A DNA stretch of 64,000 nt from Otis tarda (lineage: Eukaryota; Chordata; Aves; Otidiformes; Otididae), in NCBI GenBank assembly GCA_026413225.1, contig CM048552.1, forward strand, positions 54,575,001-54,639,000. Reading direction: 5' to 3'. The notes under the pieces are model-generated. The model was not told the origin of the DNA. It saw only the letters and a program-made list of their open reading frames with translations, and did not search any database. Every line of letters starts with the position of its first letter. Position 1 is the stretch's first letter. Made by a program: the position numbers and the translations under genes. Positions 9,847 to 22,141 of this stretch are shown here, piece by piece.

Positions 9847-12800
9847 CCAAAGACTTGTTCCTCTAAGTCTCTCGGCCTGTGTAAGATTATGCTCTACAAA
9901 ACATTTTCCAGTCCTTTTTTAATGGTCCCTGTGACAGGGCTTTCTGCATTTCAGTGGCTTCTTTTCTGTAGAGTCTGACAGTCCTGAAAAATGGGAATGA
10001 TAGGCCAACCTGGGCATCACAGAGTCCCTTTGCCTATCTAGTATATATTGTAAAAGTACAACCATATTCAGAACAAGGCACTGTGCATCTCCAATACCTT
10101 TACCACATTCATTTTAAGGATCTTTTCACCAGCATGTAGCCTAATTTCTTTTTTACTTCATTACAAATCATTATTTCCGCTTGGCCACTCAGAGGGGAGA
10201 AAATAGAGAGAAGATATGGAATGAAAATTTCAGAAAGCTCAGAAGACCCAAAGCCCCCAGTTAGTGAAACTACTACTGTGGAAGTTGGCACCAATAGTTT
10301 TAGTAAGTCTGAAGACAAGGCAGGTGTATTGTCAGCTCATCCTAAATTTCTTTGGTACCAAAGACAACTAATGTAGCATTTTTCAAGCAACTATTTTGTA
10401 AAGAAAAATGCCTTGTGATACAATTGTCTTATTTTGCAGAATAAAATATGCAAGGACATATTTTTTAAAGGACAGTGTCCTTTAAAATGGATTTTTTTCC
10501 TACATATTTGCTACAATTATTTATTTTCTCAGTGTTGTTTAAAATTGTAATTGTTATGATCAACTTACGAGTTTCCCAATTGTACATTATTTATTTTCTC
10601 CAGAGCTGGGAACTTTGATAGTACACAAGAATCTGAGGTTTCATTAAAATGAAAGAGATGCTCCAAATCTCCAACATTGCAGAACTGGGAAATGTGAAGA
10701 AACAACATTAAAAAAAAAATCTCAAAATACATGTAAATACAAAGAATGGCAGATGCATTTATTATTACCATTCTCACTTACTTAAAAAAAATAATTTCCT
10801 TGGTTTCAGTGGCCATGCCTATGTTTTTGAATAAATGAGATTGTCAATATTGTTTCCATAAAATACAGAAATTTTAATGTGAAATTTGCCTGAGACATTA
10901 TATGTTGTAGTGGTTGATCATATTTAGCCAACAGGATAAACAGAAAAACTTCAAACAATGGTGTTTTCAAGTTCTAACCACTATTACTAAGCCTGATTAC
11001 AAATAATTTTGATTGTCTGGCACTTTAACAGCTTTTACCTTGTCTTTAAAAAGATTTAGAAAATCACGTTGAAGAAAAATAAAACAGAAATGTTTCCATT
11101 TCCGTTTCTTTCCAATTTTGTTAGAGATTGGAATCAGAAATGTGACTACAGACAGAAAAGAAAACATTACAGTACTGCAATGTCTGTGTTTATTTAATGT
11201 CAGTACTTAGAGGTCTAGACTGTATAGTATAAAGATGTCTTCTTTAACTGCCAGTATTACAAAGCCCAAGGACATTAAATCATTTTTTTCTCTCTTTGAA
11301 ATGATTTTTACAATATTTCTACAATCCAGATTTAGAAGACAGTAATGTAAATTATTACAAACATAGCTGTGTATTACACATACATAGCAGTTGTATACAT
11401 GTATATAGTACACATGTATAGCAGCTGCATAGCAACTACGCTGACTTTTCAGAACTTTTTTTTTTGCATTTACTACACAAGAACATAAAAAAAGACTTTA
11501 TGAACATTATTATTTGGTGACTGAAACTATCTACTGATAAACAACAAGCCTGTAAAACAGCATACAAATATGTGGGTCATGTGTTGCATGATCCTGATAG
11601 TACAGCACGATCCTGACCCAGTACAGATCCTGATAAAGTAGAAGTCCTTATTATATTGCCATTCCCATGGGTTATCAGAGGTTAGGTCTGTTCTTGGAGT
11701 TCATAGTTGCTGGCACGGTTTAGAGTGGAATTATAGTGCAAAGAGTAAGAAGAGTTGTAATTGGAATTGCATCATACTACCACCAGCTTGGGTGGTGGCC
11801 CCATCTTCCCATTGATCTATGTTACCACATACCAGAAGATGAAGCTAAATATTTGATGTATCATCAGTATCTAGCTCAATTAAGAAAGTCTTCTTCCTTT
11901 TAACCCTTTCCCAACACATACACACTTTGAAATGAATATTATTAATCCATCTAACCTGTATACTACCAAAATAAATAGAAAGAGGTCTTTCCTCTTAACT
12001 GCTGATTTTGCACTCTTTTTCTAAAGGACTTTGCTTCCCGGCTGACAGGACATATTCTTCTTTTCAGCCTTGTATGTGTGATAATTTATGTCTTGGACAC
12101 ATACTTCAGTTTCTTTAAACTCCTTTTATTAAACATTATACATGTCTATACTATGTGATAGGTTGGAGTTATGAGATCTATCTATTTACATATGTAAATC
12201 CATATGTGCCTGGACATGTCCTGGACCAGTACAACTACATTCTCTGGGACGTAGCACTTGCAATGAAGTGGCTTTCTGGCTTGGGTAAGTCTGTGTGGAT
12301 CCAGCTAATCATGCATTGCATTTTCAGTTCTGACACTGACTTGTGCTGGATCAGCAGATTGTCTTGCCTCCCATCCCATGGTTCTACATACATAAACTTC
12401 CAAAAACTTACCTAGATGTGATGCTGAAATCCAATACAAGGACAACTTGTAAGTCAGTTTTAGTAACTTGACTCAGTCTTGATGACAGGAAATATCAGGG
12501 AAATTCTGAAGGTGCAGTTCTCACAAATACATACAATCAGTGAAAACTAAAGAAAGAGGTTCCCCTATCAAAATAAAGACAAAAAAAATACATATTTTCA
12601 TTTCACCATTTGGAGTTCTTAATTGACTTGGTTCTTATTTACTTTCTTGAGCTGGGCAATAGAGACCTAACAAGAGCATTAAATGCATACACAATCTGTC
12701 ACCTCTGCAGGTTGCTTTTTGCTGTCAACTTACATGTTTCACCTTCTCTCATCTGGGACAGATTAAGTCCCAGTCTATCTGGGGCAGATTAAGGCTCAGA

Positions 12801-13964
12801 TGTTTCTAACTCCATAAAAAAGAAGCAAATATTCTTCAAGTTCTTTGCTTTTATAGGAGTTATTTCCCATTTACTTATCTCAGGGGCTTGCTTTTGTAGC
12901 TTTAGCAGGGGAGCATTTCATTGCTCTCACTTTTGCAGATCATTTATCTTGAGATGCTGTCAGATGCATTTTCAAAGATTTGAGAGGTGAAGCATCATTA
13001 CTGAAAAAACCCATGATCTTATGGAAATTGAAGCATGTGATTGCTGTTGATGCAACAATCAGCAGAGTGATTGCTGTTGATGCTAACATCTTCCTTTGTT
13101 ATATGATAGGGTTTTTATCACTTCTTGCTTCCCCTTCCTCTCCCTTTTTTCTTTCCTTCTCCTCCTTCCTCTCCTATTGTTAGACCTCACTTTCCACTCT
13201 CTGATTTTTTATTTAAACACTCATTACACTCTCTGATGCTTATCTTGGTGTTTAGTCACAGGTGCATGACTTCCCTTTTGCTGCTATCAGTGTACATCAA
13301 TTCCCACTCTCCCAGCAATTCTCTGTGGGAATAAACATGATCATTAATCATTTTACAGCTCACAGCCTCCAAGATAATGCCACTGGTTAACAGAATGGTG
13401 ATGGTAAGAACTGTAGCAGTTTTCCAGCATTATTAATAGAGTAGCTGAACTTCTTGACTTGTCTTTAATTTATGAAGTGTCATCTTGACACTTCATATGA
13501 GGAAAAGATTATAACATCTCTACCTACTTTGATCTGCATCTTAATAACAATTTTTAGACCAGACATGCTAAAAATATTTTGGCCAATTTGATGCTGGTGA
13601 GAATACAGGATTAAATTATATGTGTCCTCCTACATAACTGACTTTAGAGAACATTAGATACGAATGGAGACTCCTACTGCTCTGAATGGGTTTTAGGCCA
13701 CTCCTGTATGCAGCGAGTCCACACCAATTGCCATAATGCCAAATTCTAGCATTTTGCCCCCTACTTATATATTACACACTATGTAGCACCTCTACCAGTC
13801 AGGAGATAACTAATTTTTACACTGTGTTCAATCCATGGCCCGCCTGTTGAGTTGTGCAATTTATAATTAGCACCCCTTCTGATGGCAAAGTCTATGGTTT
13901 TGACTGATTACAATCACAACCAAACTCAGCACCTTGTCCTTTAATACTCCTGTAGATCTCAACT
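8445..13964. other. Intergenic stretch, AT-rich, no gene recognised
   Basis: About 5.5 kb holding only short chance frames (for example 10109-10318, 12155-12415 and 12610-12792). The clear simple-sequence element is the (CAA)n/poly-A tract near 9797-9844. A 17-bp direct repeat, GTGATTGCTGTTGATGC, occurs at 13037-13053 and 13067-13083. No RNA gene or conserved coding motif was seen. Confidence 0.5.
9797..9844. repeat. (CAA)n followed by a 30-base poly-A tract
   Basis: About six CAA units (9797-9814) pass into an uninterrupted A-run to 9844. This could be simple slippage DNA or the worn tail of a retroposed sequence. The sequence to its left was not recognised as a processed transcript. Confidence 0.9.
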
Positions 13965-14602
13965 ATGAGGGAATGATCTGACAGCCAACCACATCCTGGG
14001 CTGCATCAAGAGGAACATGGCCAGCAGGTCGAGGGAGGTGATTCTGCCCCTCTACTCTGCTCTGGTGAGACCCCGCCTGGAGTACTGTGTCCAGTTCTGG
14101 AGCCCACAACATAAGAAGGACACGGACCATTTGGAGTGAGTCCAGAGGAAAGCTACAAAGATTATCAGAGGGCTGGAGCACCTCTTCTATGAGGACAGGC
14201 TGAGAGAGTTGGGGCTGTTCAGCCTGGAGAAGAGGAGGCTCCGGGGAGACCTTACAGCGGTCTTCAAGTACCTCAAGGGGGCCTACAGGAAAGACAGGGA
14301 GAGACTCTTCAGTAGGCCTGTTGTGACAGGACTAGGGGTAATGGTTTCAAAATAGAGGGAGATAGATTTAGATTAGATACTAGGAAGAAATTTTTTGCAA
14401 TGAGGATGGTAGAGCACTGGAACAGGTTGCCCAGAGAGGTTGTGGATGCCCCATCCCTGGAAACATTTAAGGCCAGGTTAGATGAGGCTCTGAGCAACCT
14501 GATCTAGTCGGGGATGTCCCTGCTTCTTGCAGGGGGGTTGGACTAGATGACCTTTAAAGGTCCCTTCCAATGCTAACCATTCCATGATTGTATGTTTCTA
14601 TG
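13965..14602 (+). mobile_element. CR1 LINE 3' fragment with end of ORF2
   Basis: Begins with the CR1 ORF2 stretch encoding AGCATCAAGAGGAACATGGCC-like sequence and CTCTGGTGAGACCCCGCCTG. It continues through CAGGCTGAGAGAGTTGGGG to a degenerate tail around 14580-14602. At about 640 bases it is the longest young-looking CR1 copy in the intergenic region. Small indels and stops break the ORF. Confidence 0.94.
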
Positions 14603-16734
14603 CTTCTATGACAGATCACATCTTTGCCTGCTAAGAATATGCCAGAAGAACTCTGTTTGAGTCATGCTGAAGCATGAAGTCATGCTGAAGTAAGAAGGAT
14701 TGTTGCTATTAAATGTAATCTACAGTTCTGCTTTACGTATAACATGTCTCCAGTTTTGTAATTGAAAGCCAGATTGTTATGTCCGGTTAGAATAAATTTT
14801 TACTTTCTCATCTTGAGGTGAGTTGAAGTTCAGTTGAAGCTAACACATATGGAATATGTTATCTTTTTGAGGCAATAAAATTACACATAAAGAGGTGTGT
14901 GTGTGCACAGGCAGTGCTTCGGGTACTTCCCTCGAAAGCATAGTTAAGATTAGAAGATGTCTTCCATCTGAGATTCCTGTGACAGGCAGACAGCTGGTAG
15001 CAGAGATGCATGTCATGCTTCTGAGAACTCCTCACTCCGCATGATCATAAAATTTTGGCCAAGTGAATCCCAAACACAATGCAGATAGATGCTGGAATCC
15101 CACTGGTTCCATGCAAAACACTATCTGCAAATAAAAAGGAACTGGTTTGGCTGCTCTTACTTTTTATCTCAGTTGACACTGTCCTTCTTGTGCCCACAGC
15201 TAACCCACTGGCACTGTACATCTGTTAGCTCTCACACATTTCCCAGCTTTGGACCCACTACATAAGAATTCAGGAAGTCACTGGGTAATGGGAGAAACCA
15301 GTGAAGCAGCTGAGAGCTTTCTTCCATTTGAGTCAATATTTCAGCTGTAGTTAGTATGTTGATTCTTAGAACAGCAGGATCTTGTGAAATAATCTGTATA
15401 AAAAATTGAAGAAAGCAACATAGTAAAATTATATTTTCAGTTACTTTTTTAAAAAAGTAAGAATCTTGCCTAATTGTACTGTCTGCTTACTTGCATTTTA
15501 GTCAAAAAGAGAACACCTTCATCAGTGACACCTTCTGTTCCTTCTGTTTCTCCTCCTTTACCCAGTTTACTTTGGCATATGTATAGTAAAAAAACCTCAA
15601 ACCAAAATCTAGTTTTCCTAGCTTAGTGTACTGAGACAGAATATTCCATGGCAGTACTGAAAATTACTGTGAGGTATTTACAACAATTTTTTTTTTTCTG
15701 TTAGATAATAGAAAATCCTAGACAACTGGTAAGAGGACAGGTATCTGTATTATACAAATTGCTCTACATATACAAACTTGACAACATAAAAAAGACACTT
15801 AAAATCAAATCTCTGAAAAGGCAAATAATTTCAGAATTATTTCTCGAAAATGAATTGTCTCCTGACGGAAATAATACCGTACTAAATACAGAAGAACTAT
15901 AAAAGAAGACCAAATTACTGGCACATATTCTTTATCACTTTGACCAACTCAAAATTAGTTTATTGCAGAGAAATCCTCTGTGGGAGAGTGGATTATTTCC
16001 CTTCCCTCTTTATGGCCTGTGGTATGAAAGCACACTGATAAGCAAGGGACATCATTACGATGCTGTTGTTCTCCCATTGTTCCTAGTTGCAGAGTAACCT
16101 CTCAGGGACAGTTGCAAGCCGAGTATTATCATTCCTGGGTCAAGCCATCTTGAAATAAGCAGAGGAAGGTGAGCATGGAAACCACGCTCTGAAGGAGCAG
16201 CACGCAGTTCTTTACTGCTGGACTATGTTACAGACAATCACAGTTTGATCTGATTTACTTATCTATACCAAAAAAAAAGCCTCTTTTTTTTTTCTGATGG
16301 AGTGCACAAAATTTTTGTTCTCAAGGAAGGAAAAACGGTAGAAATACAGATACCTCATTAGGCCTGTCCATGGACATATGTTTTTGGGCTAGTTGAGTTG
16401 TCAGCAGTAGTGTAATGTATTGGTCCTCTGCACTGGAATTGCTAATAGTGCAATTCAGGTAAAATAAAAACGAAAATCTGAGGAATTCCACCACATGGTG
16501 TTCCTCTGTAACTAGGAGAGATCTCTTTTATTCGCAGCAAACTGCAATGTCAGAGATGCTGCAGGAAACAAGCTGTGCTTGAAAATTACCCAGAGTTTGC
16601 CAGAGGTCAGCCTACTGTATGCAGTTAAAATGTACACAACCCACACACTTGACATTTTATATTGTGTTCTCCATCTTTACAATTATAGAAATACAGGTGG
16701 AGTGGCTATGTTTACCAGAAAAGTATGAACATCT
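14603..16734. other. Intergenic stretch upstream of the TTC26-proximal LTR
   Basis: AT-rich sequence with A- and T-runs (for example 15688-15698 and 16271-16293). No coding frame longer than about 60 codons, no RNA gene and no clear transposon was recognised. Confidence 0.5.
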
Positions 16735-17255
16735 GTGGGATTCCCTCCCCGTAGGCCTGGCACAGGAGAGGGATCGGCCCATCCAGACCAAGGGGACAAG
16801 CTCTCTGGTCAATGGAAGAAGCTCTCCAGATCACCTTACTGACAGAGGGGGATTGCTGACTACAATCATATGGGACTCATTATGGGGTGCTGCGGAGAGC
16901 ATTTCGGGCTTGTACAAGATTTATTATGGGATGTTTAGGTGAAGGATCAAAGGTGGGGAAAGGAAGAGATCAAGGGGGTTTGGTGAGGAACCAATGTGGG
17001 ACACAGGACAAGGGAATAAAAGGGACTGGTGAAGTGCTCATCAGCACATTTCTCTGGCCAGTGTCTCTTGTCTTCACATTAAACTCCGTTTCGAACTTTT
17101 TTCCTGGGTGAGGGGACTCTGTTCTGTTCGCGGGCGCACGCATGTGTGTGTGTGCACATGGAGGTTTAAGTGCCAGCAGCGGGAATTAGACCACGAATCA
17201 CAGGGGCCTGGGTGTCCGAGTGCCAGCAACTGGGGCGACTGACTGAGGGGGGCCA
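16735..17255 (+). mobile_element. Endogenous retrovirus solo LTR next to the TTC26 promoter
   Basis: A GC-richer block with LTR organisation. It has a possible TATA-like GGAATAAAAGGG near 17011, a polyadenylation-type ATTAAA in CACATTAAACTCC near 17078, and a U5-like tail. The tail includes TTTCCTGGGTGAGGGG, a (TG)n stretch near 17142, and two copies of GTGCCAGCA (17171, 17220). The sequence resembles LTRs common in bird genomes. No gag-pol sequence flanks it, so it is a solo LTR. The start near 16735 (TGTGGGATTCCCTCC) and the end are approximate; no target duplication was identified. Confidence 0.65.
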
Positions 17256-17448
17256 GGCCCCTCCCGCGGTCCCTACGGAAACCGACGCCGGCCGCAGCGG
17301 AGGCGGAACCCTTTGGGGAGCGGTGCCAGTCGCCAGCCGGCGCCTATTCGCCGCTGCGCTCGGGTTTGCGCCGCCGCCTTCCGCCGTTTCGCCGTTACCC
17401 TGGCAACGGCGCCGTCGGTGCAGCGAGGAGCCCGGGCCCGGCGACAGG

Positions 17449-17451
17449 ATG
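17449..17451 (+). CDS. TTC26: TTC26 coding exon 1 (initiator ATG only)
   Basis: GACAGG-ATG is followed at once by the donor gtgagg, so exon 1 contributes only the first methionine. Exon 2 starts with a second ATG, giving [10 protein letters not shown], which agrees with the double methionine at the start of vertebrate IFT56. The 5' UTR lies upstream within the CpG island; its start is not visible. Initiation at the second ATG would differ by one residue only. Confidence 0.8.
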
Positions 17452-20400
17452 GTGAGGGGCGGTGGGGTAAGGGGCGTGGAGTGGGCGCAGCGCTTTCCCT
17501 CCCGACCCCGGGCGGGGGAAGCCCCCTCGAGGCCCCGCTCTGACCCGGCTCCGCTCTGCTCTCTACCCAGATGCTCTCCCGGGCCAAGCCGGCCGTGGGG
17601 GGTACCCCGCCGCCGGGAGACAGGCGAAGGAAGAAAGGGAAGAAGGTGCCGCAGCTGGAAGAGCTCCTGGCCTCGAGGGACTTCACCGGCGCCATCGCTT
17701 TGCTGGAGGTAACGGCCGCGGCGGGGAAGCGGAGACCCCGGTCCGAGGGCGCTGCCGGCACCCTGGCTTTCGCACTCCCCTCAGAGGAGTGGTGCCGTCG
17801 TTGCCAGGCCTGTGCCCGACACGGCTGCGGAGCGAGGGGGGGACCCTTCCCCTGCGTTGTGTCCTCCTCGCCACCTCCCGCACCCGTTAGGCCCTGTTGC
17901 GGCAGTTTTTCCCCTCGCTTCGCAGAGCTAGGCTTGGCGTGTGAGGGGTGCCTGCTGCTTCCCTCAAAAATGGGAGAGCAGTTCCACCCCAGCAGGATCC
18001 ACAGCTGTCAAACCATCCGTGATATAAGTTGGCCTAATATTACTTTGATTATCTGTGAGGCTTTATAAACTATTTGGCTGGCACAATTCTTACATTCTTT
18101 CTTCTCCAAAGTTTAAACAACACGTGGGTGAGCAGGAGGAGGATGCTGACCTTTGGATCGGATACTCTGCCTTTCATTTGGGTGACTACAAGAGAGCACT
18201 GGAGGTGAGCTGGGGAAATTCTGCTCCCTGAGGTAGGGAGTCAGGATTTTGTGCTAAAGCAATGACAACAGGGAACATTCAGCCAGCTAGTTAAGGTACA
18301 AATGTATGGTAATAAGGCTGACTGCATGAAAAGCAGTTTGGATTGAAAAAGAGGTATTTGCCTGTGAAAACAGACGTTTTTAGTGTTATCTCCTGTCTGA
18401 TTTAATACTAGGCTTAGCAGCCTACTTTGCCCTTTTAAATTTAATAGCTCATGTTCTAAGTTTTCCAATCCTTTTTTTGCAGCTAGCTTTCCACAGTTTT
18501 ATTTTTCAGGTTTAATTATGTCTTCGTCTTCATTATTTAGTTTATCTGTAATATGCCTGCTTTTAAAATTCTTTCTTTAGAGGTGTCGTAGTTCAGCCCT
18601 GATCAGGACCAGACTACGCAGTCTCTCTCTCACTCCCTCCACCTTCCGAGAGAACAGGGAGAGAAAATATAAGGAAAAACGGCTCGAGGTTTGAGATAAG
18701 GACAGGGAGAGATTCTTAAAGTTACCGTCACGGGAAAAACAGACTCGACTTGGGGAAAACTACTCATTTATTACTACAAACACCAGGAGAATGAGACAGA
18801 GAACAAGATAACCTCCATCCACCCCTCCCTCTTCCCAAGCTTAACATTATCTCTACTACCTTCCCCTCCCGAGCGGCACAGGGGGGAAGAGGGAATGGGG
18901 GTTGCGGTCAGTTCATCATACGTTGTTTCACGCCGCTGCTTCATGGTCGGGGGAAGAACTCCTCACATTCCTCCCCTGCTCCATCGTGGGGTCCCTCCCA
19001 CGGGCCACAGTCCTTCGTGGAACTGCTCCGGCATGGGTCATCTCTTCCACGGAGTGCAGTCTCTCCAGAACGGCTGTCCCAGCGGGCCCTCCACAGGCCA
19101 CAGCTGCCTTCAGGCATCCACTTCCCCCGGTACGGGGTCCTTCACGGGCTGCAGGTGGATCTCTGCTCCTCCGTGGACCTCCATGGGCTGCAGGGGGACA
19201 ACCTGCTCCACCATGGTCGTCACCACAGGCTGCAAGGGAATCTTGGCCAGGAGCCGCATTACTCCTCCCCCTCCTTCCGAACTGACCTTGGCGTCTGCAG
19301 CCGTTCCTCACAACAGGGTGGCAGGTGCCTCTCAGGATCTTTTTTTACATCTTATTCACTTCTCATCTCCTCTCCACTTCTTGCAGCCGGGCCGGGCCGA
19401 GTCGAGCCCAGTCGGCCGCCTGACAAGAGGCCAGAGGGTGAGGCCTGCAAGGCCCATGAGGCCTGCGCCTCCCCCTCTGCCCCTCTGCCCCTGCTCAGCT
19501 TCTTCACATCTTCTCTTCTCTCTTTTTTTTTTTTTTTTTTTTCTGTTTTCCCCTTCTTAAATACGTTATCGCAGAGGCGTTATCACAGAACATTCTGCTA
19601 CCAATCGGCTCGGCCTTGGCCAGCAGCAGGTCCGCCCTAGGCCCGGCCAAGTCCACTGAACAAAGGGGAGCGACTTCTAGCAGTTTCCTACAGAAGCTAC
19701 CACCTTAGGCCCCCCCTTACTAACAAAACCACGACAAGAGGTTGATGCCCATGCCCACTTAATGTACTTTACTGTTCGTCTTTATGTTTTCTTGTAATAG
19801 GTAATTCAATTAAATGAGATATTCTTATTATTCAAAAGCTTTAAGTCACTAAAAGACATTGATTATTCAAATACACATGTATTTTTAGCATTTGCACCAT
19901 ACAGTGCTGTTGTATCTCTTTCAGTACCTGAGTCCATATGCAATTCTTTCTCTTGTGTCCATTTATGTCTGAGTGAAACTCAATTTGTTGCCAATCAATT
20001 TGTTGCTAGTGTCCGTGGGATCACTTTATCTTCTCAGTTGTGCTAGCATATTTCTCTGTAGATGTCTTAAAAAAATATTGTTGTCTGCATTGCTCTGTAC
20101 CTCCGAGGGCTGGAATCAGTGTGCACAGCAGAACAGAGTGTTGTGGAGAGTGGTGTAGTGATACCCACAAGGCTTTGTGTAAGCTAGTGAAGATTTGAAA
20201 ACAACTCAGTCTGCCTGAGTATTGTTTGGCTTACTGCTGTATTCCTGCAGATGTGAATTACTGGGTCCATGTAAAGCCTTATTGTACCATTTAAGACTTA
20301 CTGGTTTGGTCAATGTTAGCTAGGGGAGATCTCCGTCATGATGCACTGTGAAGTATAGCTGTGCTCTGAGAAAACTTTTCCTAGTCTTTTAACTTGCTTT

Positions 20401-22110
20401 CCCTGGAAGAAGTATTAAAACTAGATGATAATTTGAAGTATTAACAGAATAAAATAAGCATGGGGAAATAGATTATAGAACAATTATTATTTTTTCCCTC
20501 TCAAATAAAATTAGATGTTTAACTATAGTAATACATGGTCACATGCACAGGATTCCTATGTGAGGCAGAAACAGAACTTCTGAAGCTTATGAGTAAGTTC
20601 ACAAGGCATTTTCCCCCTTAAAAAACTGAAGAGGAAACATCCGTTGGAGACATTAGAAATGCTCAGTTAATCAAATTTACAGTATATCCAGTATAGAATG
20701 TAGAACAGTAGTATCAGACTGTCATAGTTTAGGACCACTCAGGACCAAGCTACACAGTTTTTCACTCACTCTCCCCACCCTCCGAGGGGATGGGAGAGAA
20801 ATATATAACAAAAAGGCTCGAAGGTTGAGATAAGGACAGGGAGAGATCCCTGAAGTTACTGTTACAGGCAAAACAGACTCGACTTGGGGAAAACTATTTA
20901 TTTATTATTATAATTATTAATAAAACCAAAGCAGGATAATGAGGAAGAGAACAAAACCAACTTCCCTCCACCCCTCCCTCTTCCCAGGCTTAACTTAATT
21001 TCAAATTATCTCTATCTCCTTCCCCCCTGCCCTGAGCAACACAGGGCAGGGAACAGGGAATGGGGTTTGCGGTCAGTTCATCACATGTAATTTTCTGCCA
21101 CTCCTTCCTCCTCGAGGGAAGAACTCCTCATATTCCTCCCCTGCTCCAACATGGGGTCCCTCCCATGGGCTACAGTTCCTCATGAACTGCTCCAGCATGG
21201 GGGTGCTTTTCCATGAGGTGCAGTCCTTCCAGAACGGCTGCCCCAGCGCAGCCCCTCCATGGGCCACAGCCTCCTTCGGGCATCTCCCTGCCCTGGTGTG
21301 GGGTCCTCCATGGGCTGCAGGTGGATCTCTGCTCCTCCGTGGGCCTCCATGGGTTGCAGGGGCACAGCCGGCTTCACCATGGGCTGCAGGGGAATCCTGG
21401 TGAGGAGCAGCATTACTCCTCCCCCTCCTTCTTCACTGACCTTGCTATCCACAGCCGTTCCTCTCAGAAGAAATTCCTCACAGTCAGGCTCAGGCAGACG
21501 CCCCTCATATTCTCTTCAGATATCCTCTCTTCACTTATCTCTGCTGGGCCGAGTCAGGCCCAGACGGCCACCCGATGGGAGGCTAGAGGGCAAGAGCCGC
21601 AAGGCCCACAAGGCTTGTACCTCCCCATCGTGTCCCCACCTCTGCTTCTTCACTTCTCTCTTTTCCCCCGGCCCTTCTTAAATATGTTACCACAGAGGAG
21701 TTATCACTGTAACCAATTGCCTCGGCCCTGGCCAGTGGTGGTTCCACCCTAGACCCCGCCGAGTCCATTGGACAAAGAGGAAACTTCTAGCAGCTTCTTA
21801 CAGAAGCTACCACTGTAGCCCTCTCCCCACAACTACACAAAACCAGGACAAGGATATAGTGGTAACTTTATATTCATGTTTAGAGTTGTGGAATTTAAAG
21901 ATTATGAACGTAACAATCAGCTGCTGTAGTTAATTTATATCTAGATGTTAGGTGTTAATAGGGAGTGAAAGTTTAAAAAAAAAATGTTTGCATACAAACA
22001 AAAAATAGCTTGCAATTTCTTTGAAAAAAAAATTCTGCTATTTGGGATACCCAGTAGGTGCTTTTATAACCAGCGTAGGTTTTAAATGTTTTCTTCAACG
22101 AAAAAGTAAC

Positions 22111-22141
<31 letters not shown>

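Larger units (their letters stand above)
17210..17930 (+). promoter_or_regulatory. CpG-island promoter of TTC26
   Basis: A GC- and CpG-dense block surrounds exons 1 and 2 in an otherwise AT-rich region. It contains CGGCCGCAGCGGAGGCGG, CGCCGCTGCGC and GCCGTTTCGCCGTTACCC just upstream of the start ATG at 17449. The GTTACCCTGGCAAC sequence at 17393-17406 is an imperfect palindromic X-box-like site (consensus GTNRCC-N-GGYAAC), the kind bound by RFX factors that drive ciliary genes. That fits TTC26, but the binding is inferred. No TATA box is evident in the island. Confidence 0.8.

Noticed and set aside
12155..12415. 86-codon plus-strand frame in the intergenic region
   Set aside because: It has no recognisable domain, no start context, and composition equal to the surrounding AT-rich DNA.
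13037..13083. 17-bp direct repeat with a 30-base period, checked as the start of a repeat array
   Set aside because: There are only two units and no further copies, so it is neither a CRISPR array nor a satellite.
17170..17761. Long open frames on both strands over the TTC26 first exons (plus 180 codons, minus 162 codons)
   Set aside because: They come from the GC-rich CpG island, where stops are rare. They conflict with the well-supported exon 1/exon 2 structure and show no family motif.
18895..19640. Frames of 127-221 codons on both strands
   Set aside because: They lie wholly within LTR copy 1, overlap each other in several frames and have low-complexity composition typical of LTR DNA.
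21180..21752. Frames of 73-179 codons
   Set aside because: Same explanation, in LTR copy 2.
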